This document shows positions 8,230 through 17,046 of a stretch of DNA of 64,000 bases, piece after piece (the first letter of the stretch is position 1; every line of letters begins with the position of its first letter). Where the stretch lies: assembly GCA_003725585.1 (NCBI GenBank), contig RJMB01000008.1, positions 29,387 to 93,386 on the forward strand, read 5' to 3'. Made by a program: the position numbers and the translations under genes. The notes beneath the pieces were generated by a model that did no database searches, had not been told where the DNA came from, and was given only the letters and a program-made list of their open reading frames with translations. This DNA comes from Halostreptopolyspora alba. Its GTDB lineage: Bacteria; Actinomycetota; Actinomycetes; Streptosporangiales; Streptosporangiaceae.

Positions 8230-9929
8230 GCGATCGGGAGGAACCGGAGCCCGCCTCCGGGACGGCCGAGGACCCGCCGTACCGCTGCGAGCCCGACGTC
8301 GGAAGCGGCGCGCGGGAACAGGTCCCCGCACCGGAGTCGGTGAACCGACTGAGCCCGCGCTCGATGGTCACCGCACCCGTCAAGACGCTCAAGGGCTTCA
8401 TCGTTCCCATCGGTGTCGCCCTCGTCCTCGGCAACTTCAACCCGTGGGTGCTGGGCGGTGCCGCCGCGGCCCTCATCGGAATGATCGCCACCGGCCTCTT
8501 CACCTATCTGACGTTTCGCTACCAGGTGGGAACGCAACACCTGGAGATCCGACAGGGCCTGATCAGCCGGAGCCGCCGCACGATCCCGCTGGAGCGGGTG
8601 CGCGGTGTCGACATCACGTCAACACTGCTGCACCGTCTCCTGGGACTGGCCGTCGTCAAGGTCGAGGCCGCGGCCGGCGGCGACAGGGACGAGGAGGGCA
8701 CGCTCGACGCCGTCACCGCCACCGAGGCCGAGCGGCTGCGTCGGGCGCTGCTGTACCGCCGCGCACTCCTGCGGGGGGAGGTGACCGCCCCGGAGCGGCC
8801 GGAGGGCGAGCCGCGTCACGCGACCGAGGGGGAAAGCGCGCCGGCGCCGGCCTCGGCGGTGACCGGTGGGGCGCCCGGATCGGGCGGGCCCGAGACGGTC
8901 TACTTCGTGATGCCGCCGAGCTGGTACCTGTACGCCCTGCTCAGCATCGCCTACCTGGTCACCCCCTTCGCCGCGCTCGCCGCGGTCATGGGCCTGGTCG
9001 GCCAGGTCGTCAGCGAGGCGGGAGTCACCGAGGAGGCGCTGGAGTGGCTGGTGGTCCACGAGACCTCGCTGGTCCTGTGGGGCAGCGTCGCCATACTCGC
9101 GACGCTGCTGCTACTGATGCCGGTGTTCGCGGTCGTCTCCTACGGTGTCGCCCACTGGGGGTTCACGCTGTGGCGGCGCGACGGCTCGCTCGTCGCCGAA
9201 CGCGGGCTGTTCACCCGGCGCAGCGTGACCCTGGAGTACCGCCGCATCCGTGGCTACGAGCTCCTTGACAGTCCACTGGAGCGGATGCGCGGGGCGGTCC
9301 GGTTGCGCGCGGTCGTGACCGGGCTGGGGGACACCGCGACGCGGGCGATGCTGTTGCCCATCGGCGCCCGAGACAGGGTCGCGCGGGTCATCGAGCGGGC
9401 GCTGGAACCGTTCCGCGGCAGGCTGGTGCCCCATCCCAGGGCCGCCCTGGGGCGCCGGCTGATCCGGGCGGTGGGGCCGTTCGCGGCGCTGGCCGTCCTC
9501 GGCTGGGCCAGCGGGTTCCCCGTGGTCGCGGGTGTCCTCGCGTTCCTGGCGCTGTTGGGCGTGCCTCTCGGAGTGGACCGTTACCGTTCGTTAGGCCACG
9601 GGTTCGACGGGCGGCGGGTCAGCGTGCGATCCGGATCCCTCCGGCGGGAGCAGGCCGTGGTCGGGAGCGACGCCATCATCGGATGGGCCTGGTCGCAGAG
9701 CCCGTTCCAGCGGCGGTCGGGGCTGGCGAACCTGGAACTCGCGGTGGGGGCGGGCGGTGGTTCCTATACCGCGATCGACGCCGGGTTCCAGGAGTCGGTC
9801 GACTTCGCCGGCACCATCACCCCGGAGATGGTGCGTCCGTTCCTGGTGGCACCGCACACCCCGGACGACGAGCCCGCCCCGGACCGGAGCCGGTCAACGG
9901 AGGGCGAGAACGGCCGCGGTTCACGTTGA
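8226..9929 (+). CDS. Large PH-domain membrane protein (YdbT-like)
   Basis: The 567-aa protein carries repeated bPH2 domains separated by membrane helix pairs. One PH-like unit starts near residue 95 (TFRYQVGTQHLEIRQGLISR), a second near 320 (WRRDGSLVAERGLFTRRSVT) and a third near 455. Hydrophobic pairs lie near 55-95, 235-300 and 410-445. A charged Glu/Gly/Pro linker (about 160-220) breaks the first unit. The start codon lies inside the stop region of the preceding gene (ATGA), so the two are translated together and probably form one membrane complex. Function is unknown. Confidence 0.85.
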   Translation: MSDREEPEPASGTAEDPPYRCEPDVGSGAREQVPAPESVNRLSPRSMVTAPVKTLKGFIVPIGVALVLGNFNPWVLGGAAAALIGMIATGLFTYLTFRYQVGTQHLEIRQGLISRSRRTIPLERVRGVDITSTLLHRLLGLAVVKVEAAAGGDRDEEGTLDAVTATEAERLRRALLYRRALLRGEVTAPERPEGEPRHATEGESAPAPASAVTGGAPGSGGPETVYFVMPPSWYLYALLSIAYLVTPFAALAAVMGLVGQVVSEAGVTEEALEWLVVHETSLVLWGSVAILATLLLLMPVFAVVSYGVAHWGFTLWRRDGSLVAERGLFTRRSVTLEYRRIRGYELLDSPLERMRGAVRLRAVVTGLGDTATRAMLLPIGARDRVARVIERALEPFRGRLVPHPRAALGRRLIRAVGPFAALAVLGWASGFPVVAGVLAFLALLGVPLGVDRYRSLGHGFDGRRVSVRSGSLRREQAVVGSDAIIGWAWSQSPFQRRSGLANLELAVGAGGGSYTAIDAGFQESVDFAGTITPEMVRPFLVAPHTPDDEPAPDRSRSTEGENGRGSR

Positions 9930-9966
9930 GCGCGGACCGGCCGGCGGTGCTCCGCCGCCCGTGAAC

Positions 9967-11178
9967 TCATTCGGGTTTCTTGGAGCCGAACATGATCTCG
10001 TCCCACGAGGGGACGGAAGCCCTGCGGCCACGCCCCTTACGCTTGGGCGCCTGGGTGCCTCCGGCGGCGGCGCCCGCGCCGCCGGCAGCGGCCGCCGAGA
10101 CCGGGGCCTCGCGCTGGTCGGGGCGCTCCTGCTGCTCCTGTTGGTCCTGGCGCTCCTTGGTGGGCCCCGCCGACGGGATCGGGGTACGCCCCCCCGGCGG
10201 TTCGGGGGCCTCCGGCACGGAGGTGCGCGCGGCCGGGGGCTCGGGGGCCTCGGCCTGTGACGGGGCCGGCTCGGTGGGCACCACCGGCTCCACCGTCTCG
10301 GCGGCCGGGGCGGATTCGCGCACCTCCTCGGTCGCCTCTCGGGCCGGCTGGGTGGCGTCGACGCCGTGCTGGGTGGTGGCTGCGGGCGGCTCGGACGTGA
10401 CCGCGGAGACACGCCCCGAGGAGGCCGGAGGCTCCGCGGGAGCGGGCCGCGACGGAGCCTCGGAGGCGGGGGGTCCGTTCGACGGTACGGGAGACACGGG
10501 GCTGGCCTGGCCCCCTGCCGGCTCGGCCGGCGCGCCTCCTTGGCGGCGGGGGACGAACGGGGTCACGTTGGCGCTGCCGGGGCCGAGGTCCAGCGGCTCC
10601 CCGGAATCGGGGCCGCACAGCCGCACGGCCTCGTCGTCGACCGGTGTGACGATGCGGCGGCGCGGCTCGTACACCCAGTGCGCCACCCGTTCCTCACCGG
10701 CGACCTGGAACGCCAGCTTCAGCTGCCAGGTGTTGTCCTCACGCTTCCACGAGTCCCACACGGCGTCACCGGTCTCGAGCTGGTGGGCGCCGATGCGGTC
10801 GCTGACGATCTCGCCGAGTGGGGGGCCGGGTGTGGTCTCGCCTTGGCGGCGCAGTGTCGCTTGCTGGGCCTGCTGAGCCATGTACTCGCGTTCCTGCAGC
10901 ACAGGGCTTTCGAACCAGCGTACGCGCTCAATAGGGATTCCGGAGTACTCGGAGATGGCCTCCGCGTTCTCCCCGGAGCGGATCCGGGCCTGGATTTCCT
11001 TCGGGCGCAACGGATTCTCCACTTCGATCTCGTACTGGCCGAGCCGGGAGAACTGGCCGCGCACTGCGGCGCGGAGACGGTCGTCGACGGGGAGCGTGAA
11101 CCGGGTCCCACGGCCGGAACTGGCCAGAACTAGGTAAGTCCCGTCCTCACTGACGGCGACAAGGCGAAGCTCCTGCAT
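9967..11178 (-). CDS. sepH: Septation protein SepH
   Basis: The 403-aa protein matches SepH, the actinobacterial FtsZ-binding regulator of cell division. The N-terminal DUF3071 region (about 1-170, starting MQELRLVAVSEDGTYLVL) contains the helix-turn-helix-like segment AISEYSGIPIERVRWFESPV near 75-95, which in characterised SepH is needed for FtsZ bundling. A long Pro/Ala/Glu linker follows. The very end, VPSWDEIMFGSKKPE, is the conserved C-terminal tag of the family. AAGGGAGGG precedes the ATG. It acts in the cytoplasm at future septa. The assignment rests on both conserved ends and is secure. Confidence 0.93.
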   Translation of the reverse strand: MQELRLVAVSEDGTYLVLASSGRGTRFTLPVDDRLRAAVRGQFSRLGQYEIEVENPLRPKEIQARIRSGENAEAISEYSGIPIERVRWFESPVLQEREYMAQQAQQATLRRQGETTPGPPLGEIVSDRIGAHQLETGDAVWDSWKREDNTWQLKLAFQVAGEERVAHWVYEPRRRIVTPVDDEAVRLCGPDSGEPLDLGPGSANVTPFVPRRQGGAPAEPAGGQASPVSPVPSNGPPASEAPSRPAPAEPPASSGRVSAVTSEPPAATTQHGVDATQPAREATEEVRESAPAAETVEPVVPTEPAPSQAEAPEPPAARTSVPEAPEPPGGRTPIPSAGPTKERQDQQEQQERPDQREAPVSAAAAGGAGAAAGGTQAPKRKGRGRRASVPSWDEIMFGSKKPE

Positions 11179-11649
11179 CGCCCTCCCTTTCGCGTCCCCT
11201 CGAGGGTGGATCCCGGGATGTCCCCCACGTTCCCAGTCTCATCGGCGTCCGACCGTTCGGCCAGTACCGCGCCCGGCATGTCCGAACCGTGCGCGTCCCT
11301 CCGGGCACGGGGCACGCTGCCCGAAGAAGTCCCGGAGTTCCCATCGTGCCATCCTGGCACGCCAGCCGCGCGGGCTACAGGGGGCTCGGAGGGCCCGTCC
11401 GGTCGTTGGCGTGACTTCCCAACGGGATGCTATCGCGAAGTGGCAGCCCCGCCCCACGGGCTGGCCAGCGCGCGGCGTTGCGCGGCACCGAACCAGCCGG
11501 GGTCACGACACGCTGGGTGTGATCTGCGGCCAGCCAGCCGCTTGAGCGGAACATCCCCCGCGTGCGGCTGGTTGTCCCCACGACGGGGGAACGGGGATGC
11601 CTCCCGGAGGCATCCCCGTCACAGGGTCTCGTCGCGCACAAGGGGGAAT
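11179..11649. other. Divergent intergenic region with long palindrome
   Basis: This 471-base spacer separates sepH from the rightward membrane-protein gene. No gene is supported. It should contain both promoters. Its one striking element is the 29-base inverted repeat at 11591-11619, listed separately. Confidence 0.5.
11591..11619. promoter_or_regulatory. 29-base near-perfect palindrome before the 11650 gene
   Basis: Two 14-base arms (11591-11604 and 11606-11619) are exact reverse complements around one central base. The element ends 30 bases before the ATG at 11650. As RNA it forms a very stable hairpin just ahead of the ribosome site; as DNA it could be an operator. A terminator is possible, but nothing obvious upstream on the plus strand needs terminating. 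Confidence 0.55.
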
Positions 11650-12690
11650 ATGAGCGAGGACGAGGAGAAGGAAAAGAAGAGACGGCTCGACCTGAGCATG
11701 TCTCAGGTGGCCGGAGGTGGCCTCGCCACGCTCACGGCTGCGGCCGCGGCGTCCTACCTGGGGGTCTACGGCACGATCATCGGTGCCGCGGTGATGAGCG
11801 TGCTGAGCACGGCAGGCACCGCGATGTTCCAGCACTTCTTCCAGCAGAGCGGGGACAGGGCGAAGGGCATCGCCGAGCGCGCGCGAACGCCGCCCGATGG
11901 CGGCGACCGGGCGGGCAGCGGCGCCAACCACGAGTCGTACCAGCACGGCCCGGGAGACGCGGCCGCCCCCACCGAGGCGCCCGAAGCCGTGACCCCCCAT
12001 TCCCGGAGCGCCCCGGGTGACACGTCGGCCACCCGGGCGTTCTCCCCGTCGGAGAGCCAGGACGAGACCGCGGTCCTCGGGCGGGGAGAGGGCGGCAGTG
12101 GCCGGAACTCGGTGTCATCGTCGGCCGGGGCGGCGCCGGCGACCCCGACGACGCCCACGGGTGAGCCACCGGGAACCGGGGGTTCCTCGGGCGACGGAGA
12201 CGAGCCGGCCGAGGGCGGTCGTAGCTGGTGGCGTGGGTGGTGGGCACTGCTCCTCCCCGCACTGGCGGTGTTCGCCCTGGCCATGCTGTTGATCCTGGCG
12301 TTCGAGCTGTTCACCGGGCGCTCGCTCCACGACACGGTGCACGGCGGGGACACCCGGTCCGCGCCGACGATCCTGGGCGGTTACCCCACCGAGCAGCAGG
12401 ACGACCCCACCGACGGTCCCTCCCCCGACACGGGGAACACCGAGAACCGCGATGGCGAGGTACCGGATCCCGACGCCTCCGAACCCGACGGGCGAACCGG
12501 CCAACCCGACGAGGAGCCCGGAACCGGTGGCGACACCGACGAGAGCCCGCGCACCGACCCCGGAACCGATCGGGAGGACGGCCAGCAAGACGCCCCGGAG
12601 AGCCGGGACGGAGACAACGAACGCGACGACACTGACGACAGCGGTGGCGGAGCCGCGCCGCCCGGGGGTGACCTGCAGGACCAGCCCTGA
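11650..12690 (+). CDS. Unknown single-pass membrane protein with acidic tail
   Basis: The 346-aa protein is of a kind I do not recognise. It starts with charged MSEDEEKEKKRR. A Gly/Ala-rich amphipathic or membrane-active segment follows (about 17-57, containing VAGGGLATLTAAAAASYLG). Then come a disordered Ser/Thr/Pro linker and one clear membrane helix (about 197-218, WWALLLPALAVFALAMLLIL). The C-terminal 110 residues are disordered and strongly acidic (Asp/Glu/Pro/Thr). AGGGGGA lies directly upstream of the ATG. The acidic tail is likely extracellular, an inference from layout. Confidence 0.75.
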   Translation: MSEDEEKEKKRRLDLSMSQVAGGGLATLTAAAAASYLGVYGTIIGAAVMSVLSTAGTAMFQHFFQQSGDRAKGIAERARTPPDGGDRAGSGANHESYQHGPGDAAAPTEAPEAVTPHSRSAPGDTSATRAFSPSESQDETAVLGRGEGGSGRNSVSSSAGAAPATPTTPTGEPPGTGGSSGDGDEPAEGGRSWWRGWWALLLPALAVFALAMLLILAFELFTGRSLHDTVHGGDTRSAPTILGGYPTEQQDDPTDGPSPDTGNTENRDGEVPDPDASEPDGRTGQPDEEPGTGGDTDESPRTDPGTDREDGQQDAPESRDGDNERDDTDDSGGGAAPPGGDLQDQP

Positions 12691-12705
12691 GCCCTGTTGT
12701 TGTCG

Positions 12706-12724
12706 AGCGCGGCGAAGCCGCGCT
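12706..12724. terminator. Short hairpin between convergent genes
   Basis: An 8-bp G+C stem (12706-12713 with 12717-12724) closes a GAA loop. It lies between the acidic membrane protein and the leftward lactone-oxidase unit and could terminate either. Confidence 0.45.
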
Positions 12725-12735
12725 GAGGGGGCCGG

Positions 12736-12852
12736 TCACCGGGCCGTCGCCACTGCCTCGTGGAACATCGCCCCGTCACCGCCGGAATGGCCGGTCTCGA
12801 AGGCACGCGCGGGTTCCGACTCACCGAGCGAGGCGGTGCCGAACCCGTTCAC
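12736..12852 (-). CDS. Possible 38-aa peptide coupled to the lactone oxidase
   Basis: A GTG at 12852 overlaps the oxidase stop codon as GTGA and opens a 38-codon frame ending in TGA at 12736. About 84% of third positions are G or C, close to real genes here. The product contains FGTASLGESEPARAFETGHS and ends MFHEAVATAR. I do not recognise it; it may be a small coupled protein or the surviving tail of a lost gene. There is no independent ribosome site. Confidence 0.3.
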   Translation of the reverse strand: MNGFGTASLGESEPARAFETGHSGGDGAMFHEAVATAR

Positions 12853-14150
12853 GGGCCGAACACGGAGGTCAGGTAGTCGCTACCGAACCGGCGCGTCGGG
12901 TCGACCCGGTCGCGGACCTCCATGGCCGCGCCGAATCTCGGGTAGACCCCCTCGAGGTATCGGGGGTCGCGCGTGTGGAGCTTGCCCCAGTGCGGCCGCC
13001 CCCACACGGAGGTGAACACGGCTTCGAGGTCGGCGAAGTAGTCCTCGTGTGGGGTGCCCCGGTAGACGTGCGCCGCGACGTAGGCGGTGTCGCGCCCGTG
13101 GGCCGGGGACAGCCAGGCGTCCTCGGGTGGGGCGAAGCGCACCTCGACGGGAAAGCTGATCCGGTGCCCCCTTCTGCGGACGGTCGCGCGGATCTCGCGG
13201 AGCACGTCGGGCAGCTCCCCGGCCGGGATGGCGTACTCCATCTCCACGAACCGCACCCTCCGGGGGCTGGTGAACACGTGGTGGGAGGTGTCGACGTAGT
13301 CCCGCGCCGACAGGGCCCGTGCGCTGAGCTGGTTGATCGTCGGGATCGCGGGCGGTACCCGCCGCCCGAGCCGGTTGATGAGTTCGAATGCCGAGTTGGC
13401 CAGGAACTCGTCGTCCAACCACCTCCTGAACGGGGGGAGCGGAGCGGCCGGCCCCTCACTGCGGTTGTTGGCCTTGGTAAGGGTCCGTCCGGTGTGGGGG
13501 AACCAGTAGAACTCGAAGTGCTCGTTGGACGAACGCAGCTGCCGAAGCCGGCCCAGGACCTCGTCGAGAGGCATCGGTTCCTCGCGCGCGTGAAGCAGGA
13601 ACGCCGGCCGCACCGCCAGGGTCAGCGCCGTGGCCACGCCGAATCCCCCCAGGCCCACCCGGGCCGCGTCGAACAGGTCGGCGTTCTCGGTGGGCGAGCA
13701 CGACGCGACGCTGCCGTCGGCCAGGACCAGCTCCATCCCGCGGACCTGGGAGGCGAGCCCACCGGTGTCGCGTCCGGTACCGTGCGTTCCCGTCTGGACG
13801 GCGCCGGCGACGGTCTGCGTCGCGATGTCGCCCATGTTGGCCAGCGCGACACCGTGACCCGACAGCGCCTCGTTGAGGTCGCGTAGTGGCAGGCCGGCCT
13901 CGACGGTGACGGTGCCGGACTCGGGGTCCACGCGGCGCAGTGCGGCCAGGGCGGTGGGCGCGAGCATCATGTCGCTGGTCACCGCTGCCCCGGTGAACGA
14001 GTGCCCGGACCCGACCATGCGCACCCGCAGCCCCTCACCCGCGGCTGAGCGCACCGCGGTGGCGACCTCCGCGGTGCTGTTCGGCGTGCGCAACCGGCGG
14101 GGGCGGGCCTGCCGGGTGCCGGACCAGGTGCGCCACACGACGTCGGACAT
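12849..14150 (-). CDS. FAD-linked sugar-1,4-lactone / alditol oxidase
   Basis: The 433-aa protein has an N-terminal VAO-type FAD-binding domain (about 15-150) with VGSGHSFT at 46-53. His50 is in the position of the covalent flavin attachment site of bacterial alditol oxidase. GTHGTG follows near 120. The C-terminal D-arabinono-1,4-lactone oxidase domain spans about 175-430. The enzyme should oxidise a sugar lactone or alditol with oxygen or another acceptor; substrate cannot be fixed from sequence. GGAAGGA stands seven bases before the ATG. It is divergent from ferrochelatase. It has no signal peptide, so it is cytoplasmic. Confidence 0.87.
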   Translation of the reverse strand: MSDVVWRTWSGTRQARPRRLRTPNSTAEVATAVRSAAGEGLRVRMVGSGHSFTGAAVTSDMMLAPTALAALRRVDPESGTVTVEAGLPLRDLNEALSGHGVALANMGDIATQTVAGAVQTGTHGTGRDTGGLASQVRGMELVLADGSVASCSPTENADLFDAARVGLGGFGVATALTLAVRPAFLLHAREEPMPLDEVLGRLRQLRSSNEHFEFYWFPHTGRTLTKANNRSEGPAAPLPPFRRWLDDEFLANSAFELINRLGRRVPPAIPTINQLSARALSARDYVDTSHHVFTSPRRVRFVEMEYAIPAGELPDVLREIRATVRRRGHRISFPVEVRFAPPEDAWLSPAHGRDTAYVAAHVYRGTPHEDYFADLEAVFTSVWGRPHWGKLHTRDPRYLEGVYPRFGAAMEVRDRVDPTRRFGSDYLTSVFGP

Positions 14151-14374
14151 CTCGAATTCCTTCCGGGGTCGGGCCGCGAGGGTGACGGAAGAGGGAGCGG
14201 GCTATCGGGTGTGACGGCGACCGTACCCCGCCGGTGCGATGTCGGGGTCCGGCTCCTACACCGCGAACCCGGACTCCGGCAACCTCATACGGTGTGACCC
14301 TGCCGGCACACCCCGGTGGGGCGCGCGACCGCGGCACCGGGGCGCGCGGTCGAGTGAGCTGGTTTCATGGGAGC

Positions 14375-15421
14375 ATGAGGCCATACGACGCGTTTCTGCT
14401 GATCTCCTTCGGAGGGCCCGAGGGCAACGAGGACGTCATTCCGTTCCTTGAGAACGTCACCCGGGGGCGGGGCATCCCCCGGGAGCGCCTCGCGGAGGTC
14501 GGCGAGCACTACTTCATGTTCGGCGGGATCAGCCCGATCAACCAGCAGTGCCGTGACCTGGTCGAGGCGGTGCGCGCGGACTTCTCCGCCAACGGTGTGA
14601 ACCTCCCGGTCTACTGGGGGAACCGGTTCTGGGACCCGCTGCTCACCGACACCGTGGCGGAGATGGCCAAGGACGGCGTACGCGACGTCGTGGCGTTGGC
14701 AACGTCCGCCTACAGCTGCTACTCGAGCCACGGCGCCTACATCGTGGACATCGAGACCGCGCGCGAGGCCGCCGGGCCCGACGCGCCGCGGATCGACCTC
14801 GTACCGCCGTTCTTCGACCATCCGGGGTTCGTCGATCCGCTCGTCGAGCACACCCGTCAGGCGCTGGAGCGGCTTCCGGCCGGTGAGCGCGACAGTGCGC
14901 GACTGCTGTTCTCCGCGCACTCCATCCCCACCGACATGGCCGAGGCCAGCGGGACACCGGAACAGGGGTACGGCCCGAACGGGGCCTACGTCGCGCAGCT
15001 CGCCGCGGTCGCCCGACTGGTGAGCGAGCGTTTGGGAGTCGACAACGCCCACGAGGTGGTCTACCAGAGCCGGAGCGGCCCGCCGAGCCAGCCCTGGCTG
15101 GAACCCGACGTCAACGACCGGATCGAGGAGCTGGCGGGTGAGGGCGTCTCGTCGGTCGTGGTGGTGCCCCACGGGTTCGTCTCCGACCACATGGAGGTCA
15201 TGTACGACCTGGACCACGAGGCCGCCGACACCGCGCGTGGCCTCGGGATGCACTTCGCCCGTGCCCACGCGCCGGGAACCCACCCGAGGTTCGTCTCCAT
15301 GGTGCGGGAACTCGTCACCGAGCGGGCCGCCCCCGACGCCGGGGTGGCGCGACTCAGCGACCTCCCCACGTGCCCGGCGGACGGCGCCGGATGCTGCCGC
15401 GTCCGGCCGGTAGCCTCGTAG
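14375..15421 (+). CDS. cpfC: Ferrochelatase, coproporphyrin III type
   Basis: The 348-aa protein inserts Fe2+ into a porphyrin in the last or next-to-last step of haem synthesis. Actinobacteria use the coproporphyrin-dependent route, so coproporphyrin III is the likely substrate. Visible landmarks are LLISFGGPEG at the start, FMFGGISPIN, the metal-site FSAHSIP segment near 186, and the late VVVPHGFVSDHMEVMYDLD region. Three C-terminal cysteines (333, 340, 341) resemble the [2Fe-2S] ligands of mycobacterial ferrochelatase. The internal cysteine is placed differently (SAYSCYSS rather than SGC). ATG at 14375 gives the family length. IMPase follows 50 bases downstream. Confidence 0.93.
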   Translation: MRPYDAFLLISFGGPEGNEDVIPFLENVTRGRGIPRERLAEVGEHYFMFGGISPINQQCRDLVEAVRADFSANGVNLPVYWGNRFWDPLLTDTVAEMAKDGVRDVVALATSAYSCYSSHGAYIVDIETAREAAGPDAPRIDLVPPFFDHPGFVDPLVEHTRQALERLPAGERDSARLLFSAHSIPTDMAEASGTPEQGYGPNGAYVAQLAAVARLVSERLGVDNAHEVVYQSRSGPPSQPWLEPDVNDRIEELAGEGVSSVVVVPHGFVSDHMEVMYDLDHEAADTARGLGMHFARAHAPGTHPRFVSMVRELVTERAAPDAGVARLSDLPTCPADGAGCCRVRPVAS

Positions 15422-15471
15422 GCCGGACCTGACGCGCTGGCGGCTTGGACGACGACAACGGGGAGACCACG

Positions 15472-16287
15472 ATGCCCGCAGCCGAACCCGCACACCTTCT
15501 GGACTTGGCCGTCGACGTCGCCCGTGAGGCCGGACAGCTGGCCGCCCGCGGTCAGGCCGGTATCGGTGTGCTCGAGACCAAGTCCTCGCCCACCGACGTG
15601 GTCACCGAGATGGACCGCTCGGTCGAGGAGCTGGTCCGTAAGCGCCTTCTCAGCGCCAGGCCCGGCGACTCCGTCCTGGGGGAGGAGAGCGGTAGCGAGA
15701 CCGGGTCCTCCGAGGTTCGCTGGATCGTCGACCCGATCGACGGCACGGTGAACTACCTGTACGGCCGGGGCGAATGGGCGGTGTCGATCGCGGCGGAGTC
15801 CCGGGGCGAGGTCGTGGCCGGGGTCGTGGCGATCCCCGCTCGGGGCGAGACCTACACCGCGACACTGGGCGGCGGTGCCTTCTGCGAGGGCGAGCCGCTG
15901 CGGGTGAACGACACCGTTCCGCTGGAGACGGCGCTCGTGGGCACGGGATTCGGCTACAGCACCGACCGTCGGGCACACCAGGCCGAGGTACTGCGCACCG
16001 TGCTGCCTCGGGTACGCGACATCCGTCGGGGCGGATCCGCCGCGGTCGACCTGTGCTCGGTCGCGCACGGTCGCGCCGACGCCTACTACGAGCGAGGGCT
16101 GAACGCCTGGGACTGGAGCGCGGCCGAGCTGATCGCGCGCGAGGCCGGAGCCCGGGTGGCCGGTCTGAACGGCGCGCCACCGACCCCGGACCTGGTCATA
16201 GCGGCGGCTCCCGGTCTCTTCGAGGAGCTGCACGACCTGCTCGAACCTCTGGGGGCCGACACCGACGGCGCGTCGCCCGCCACGTGA
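15472..16287 (+). CDS. Inositol monophosphatase family phosphatase
   Basis: The 271-aa protein is a Mg2+-dependent, Li+-sensitive-type phosphatase. Metal-binding motifs are intact: GEES (70-73), WIVDPIDGT (84-92) and, near the C-terminus, WDWSAAELIAREAGA. The likely substrate is myo-inositol-1-phosphate, feeding inositol, phosphatidylinositol and mycothiol synthesis; histidinol phosphate or NADP are other possibilities in this family. ATG at 15472 is preferred over TTG at 15445 because GGGGAG lies six bases ahead. It lies just after ferrochelatase on the same strand. Confidence 0.9.
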   Translation: MPAAEPAHLLDLAVDVAREAGQLAARGQAGIGVLETKSSPTDVVTEMDRSVEELVRKRLLSARPGDSVLGEESGSETGSSEVRWIVDPIDGTVNYLYGRGEWAVSIAAESRGEVVAGVVAIPARGETYTATLGGGAFCEGEPLRVNDTVPLETALVGTGFGYSTDRRAHQAEVLRTVLPRVRDIRRGGSAAVDLCSVAHGRADAYYERGLNAWDWSAAELIAREAGARVAGLNGAPPTPDLVIAAAPGLFEELHDLLEPLGADTDGASPAT

Positions 16288-16315
16288 CCGGGGTGACGGT
16301 GCCGCAAGACACGAG

Positions 16316-16345
16316 AGGGCCGACCGGGGTGGTCCGGCCGGCCCT
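16316..16345. terminator. Weak hairpin between convergent genes
   Basis: A 7-bp stem AGGGCCG/CGGCCCT (16316-16322 with 16339-16345) lies between IMPase and the leftward 55-aa gene, a sensible place for a shared terminator. Confidence 0.35.
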
Positions 16346-16369
16346 GATGGCCCCCGACAGGTCGCAGAG

Positions 16370-16537
16370 TTACGCGCAGTGCGGGTCGATGCCGTTCAGC
16401 ACGGCGATGCGGTGTAGGTCCTCCAACTCCGACGCGTGCGCGTCGGCGAGGAAGTCGTCTCCGGCGGCGCGGGCCGCTTGTAGCGACTTGTCGGTCTCTG
16501 AGATGCGGGTCTTGATCTCAGCGACGAACTCGCCCAT
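16370..16537 (-). CDS. Conserved-looking 55-aa helical protein
   Basis: ATG at 16537 with GAGGTGA just upstream opens a 55-codon frame ending in TAA. The product begins MGEFVAEIKTRISETDKSLQ, is almost wholly helical and amphipathic, and ends NGIDPHCA. Charge pattern and length suggest a small coiled-coil or helical-hairpin protein. I believe similar short proteins are common in actinobacteria but cannot name a family. No function can be assigned. Confidence 0.72.
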   Translation of the reverse strand: MGEFVAEIKTRISETDKSLQAARAAGDDFLADAHASELEDLHRIAVLNGIDPHCA

Positions 16538-16961
16538 TTCACCTCACTCATGCTCGTGTCTGCGCTACGTCGAGTCACAGCGTTGTGACGACGCCGAACC
16601 AGCCCCGGCGCTGCGGCACTCGTTCGACGGACAAGGGTCGTGCGGGGATCGCGAGCCGGATGGGGTGGTGCCCCGGCCCGGAGGGTCGCTCCGCGCCGTT
16701 TGGCCCGGCGCTCGCTGGCCCTACCCGCGGCGTGTCCCGGATGAAACCTCCCTCGATGGGTGTGATCGATCTGTGACCGATGGGGGGACGCCACGGACCC
16801 CCATGATGCCAACGCCTCCCGCGTCATCGGCGGCAGGGGCGTGAATTGGGCGTGAACGGGCTCGGCGTGGACGGGTGTCTTACACCACAGTGACTCTCTC
16901 GTGCCAGTGCTTATCTTTTTCTTATCCGGGATGTGGCATATTTGAGACGTGCGGGGTGAAG

Positions 16962-17003
16962 GGCGCTGCCGACGGTTGGGGGATACGTCGGCAGCGCCTC
17001 CCC
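16962..17003 (+). ncRNA. Leader stem-loop module, copy A (candidate sRNA)
   Basis: A 12-bp perfect stem (16962-16973 with 16987-16998) closes a 13-base loop containing TTGGGGGAT. TCCCC follows the stem at once (16999-17003) and is complementary to GGGGA in the loop. Upstream at 16920-16938 lies TTATCCG...TGTG..ATA, also found before copy B. A strong hairpin at 17021-17046 ends this copy, so it may be an independent short RNA of roughly 100 bases. Confidence 0.55.
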
Positions 17004-17020
17004 GCCCAGGGAAGTCGGCC

Positions 17021-17046
17021 ACGGCCCCGCGCCAGCGCGGGGCCGT
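17021..17046 (+). terminator. Terminator-like hairpin after leader copy A
   Basis: A 10-bp perfect G+C stem (17021-17030 with 17037-17046) closes a 6-base loop and is followed by CGTTGT. It would end a transcript starting before copy A. Confidence 0.55.

Noticed and set aside
16962..17003. Classical H-type pseudoknot using the full 12-bp stem
   Set aside because: Loop and flank are complementary, but there is no linker between stem and flank, so the pairing cannot span an intact 12-bp helix. Only partial-stem or trans pairing is tenable.
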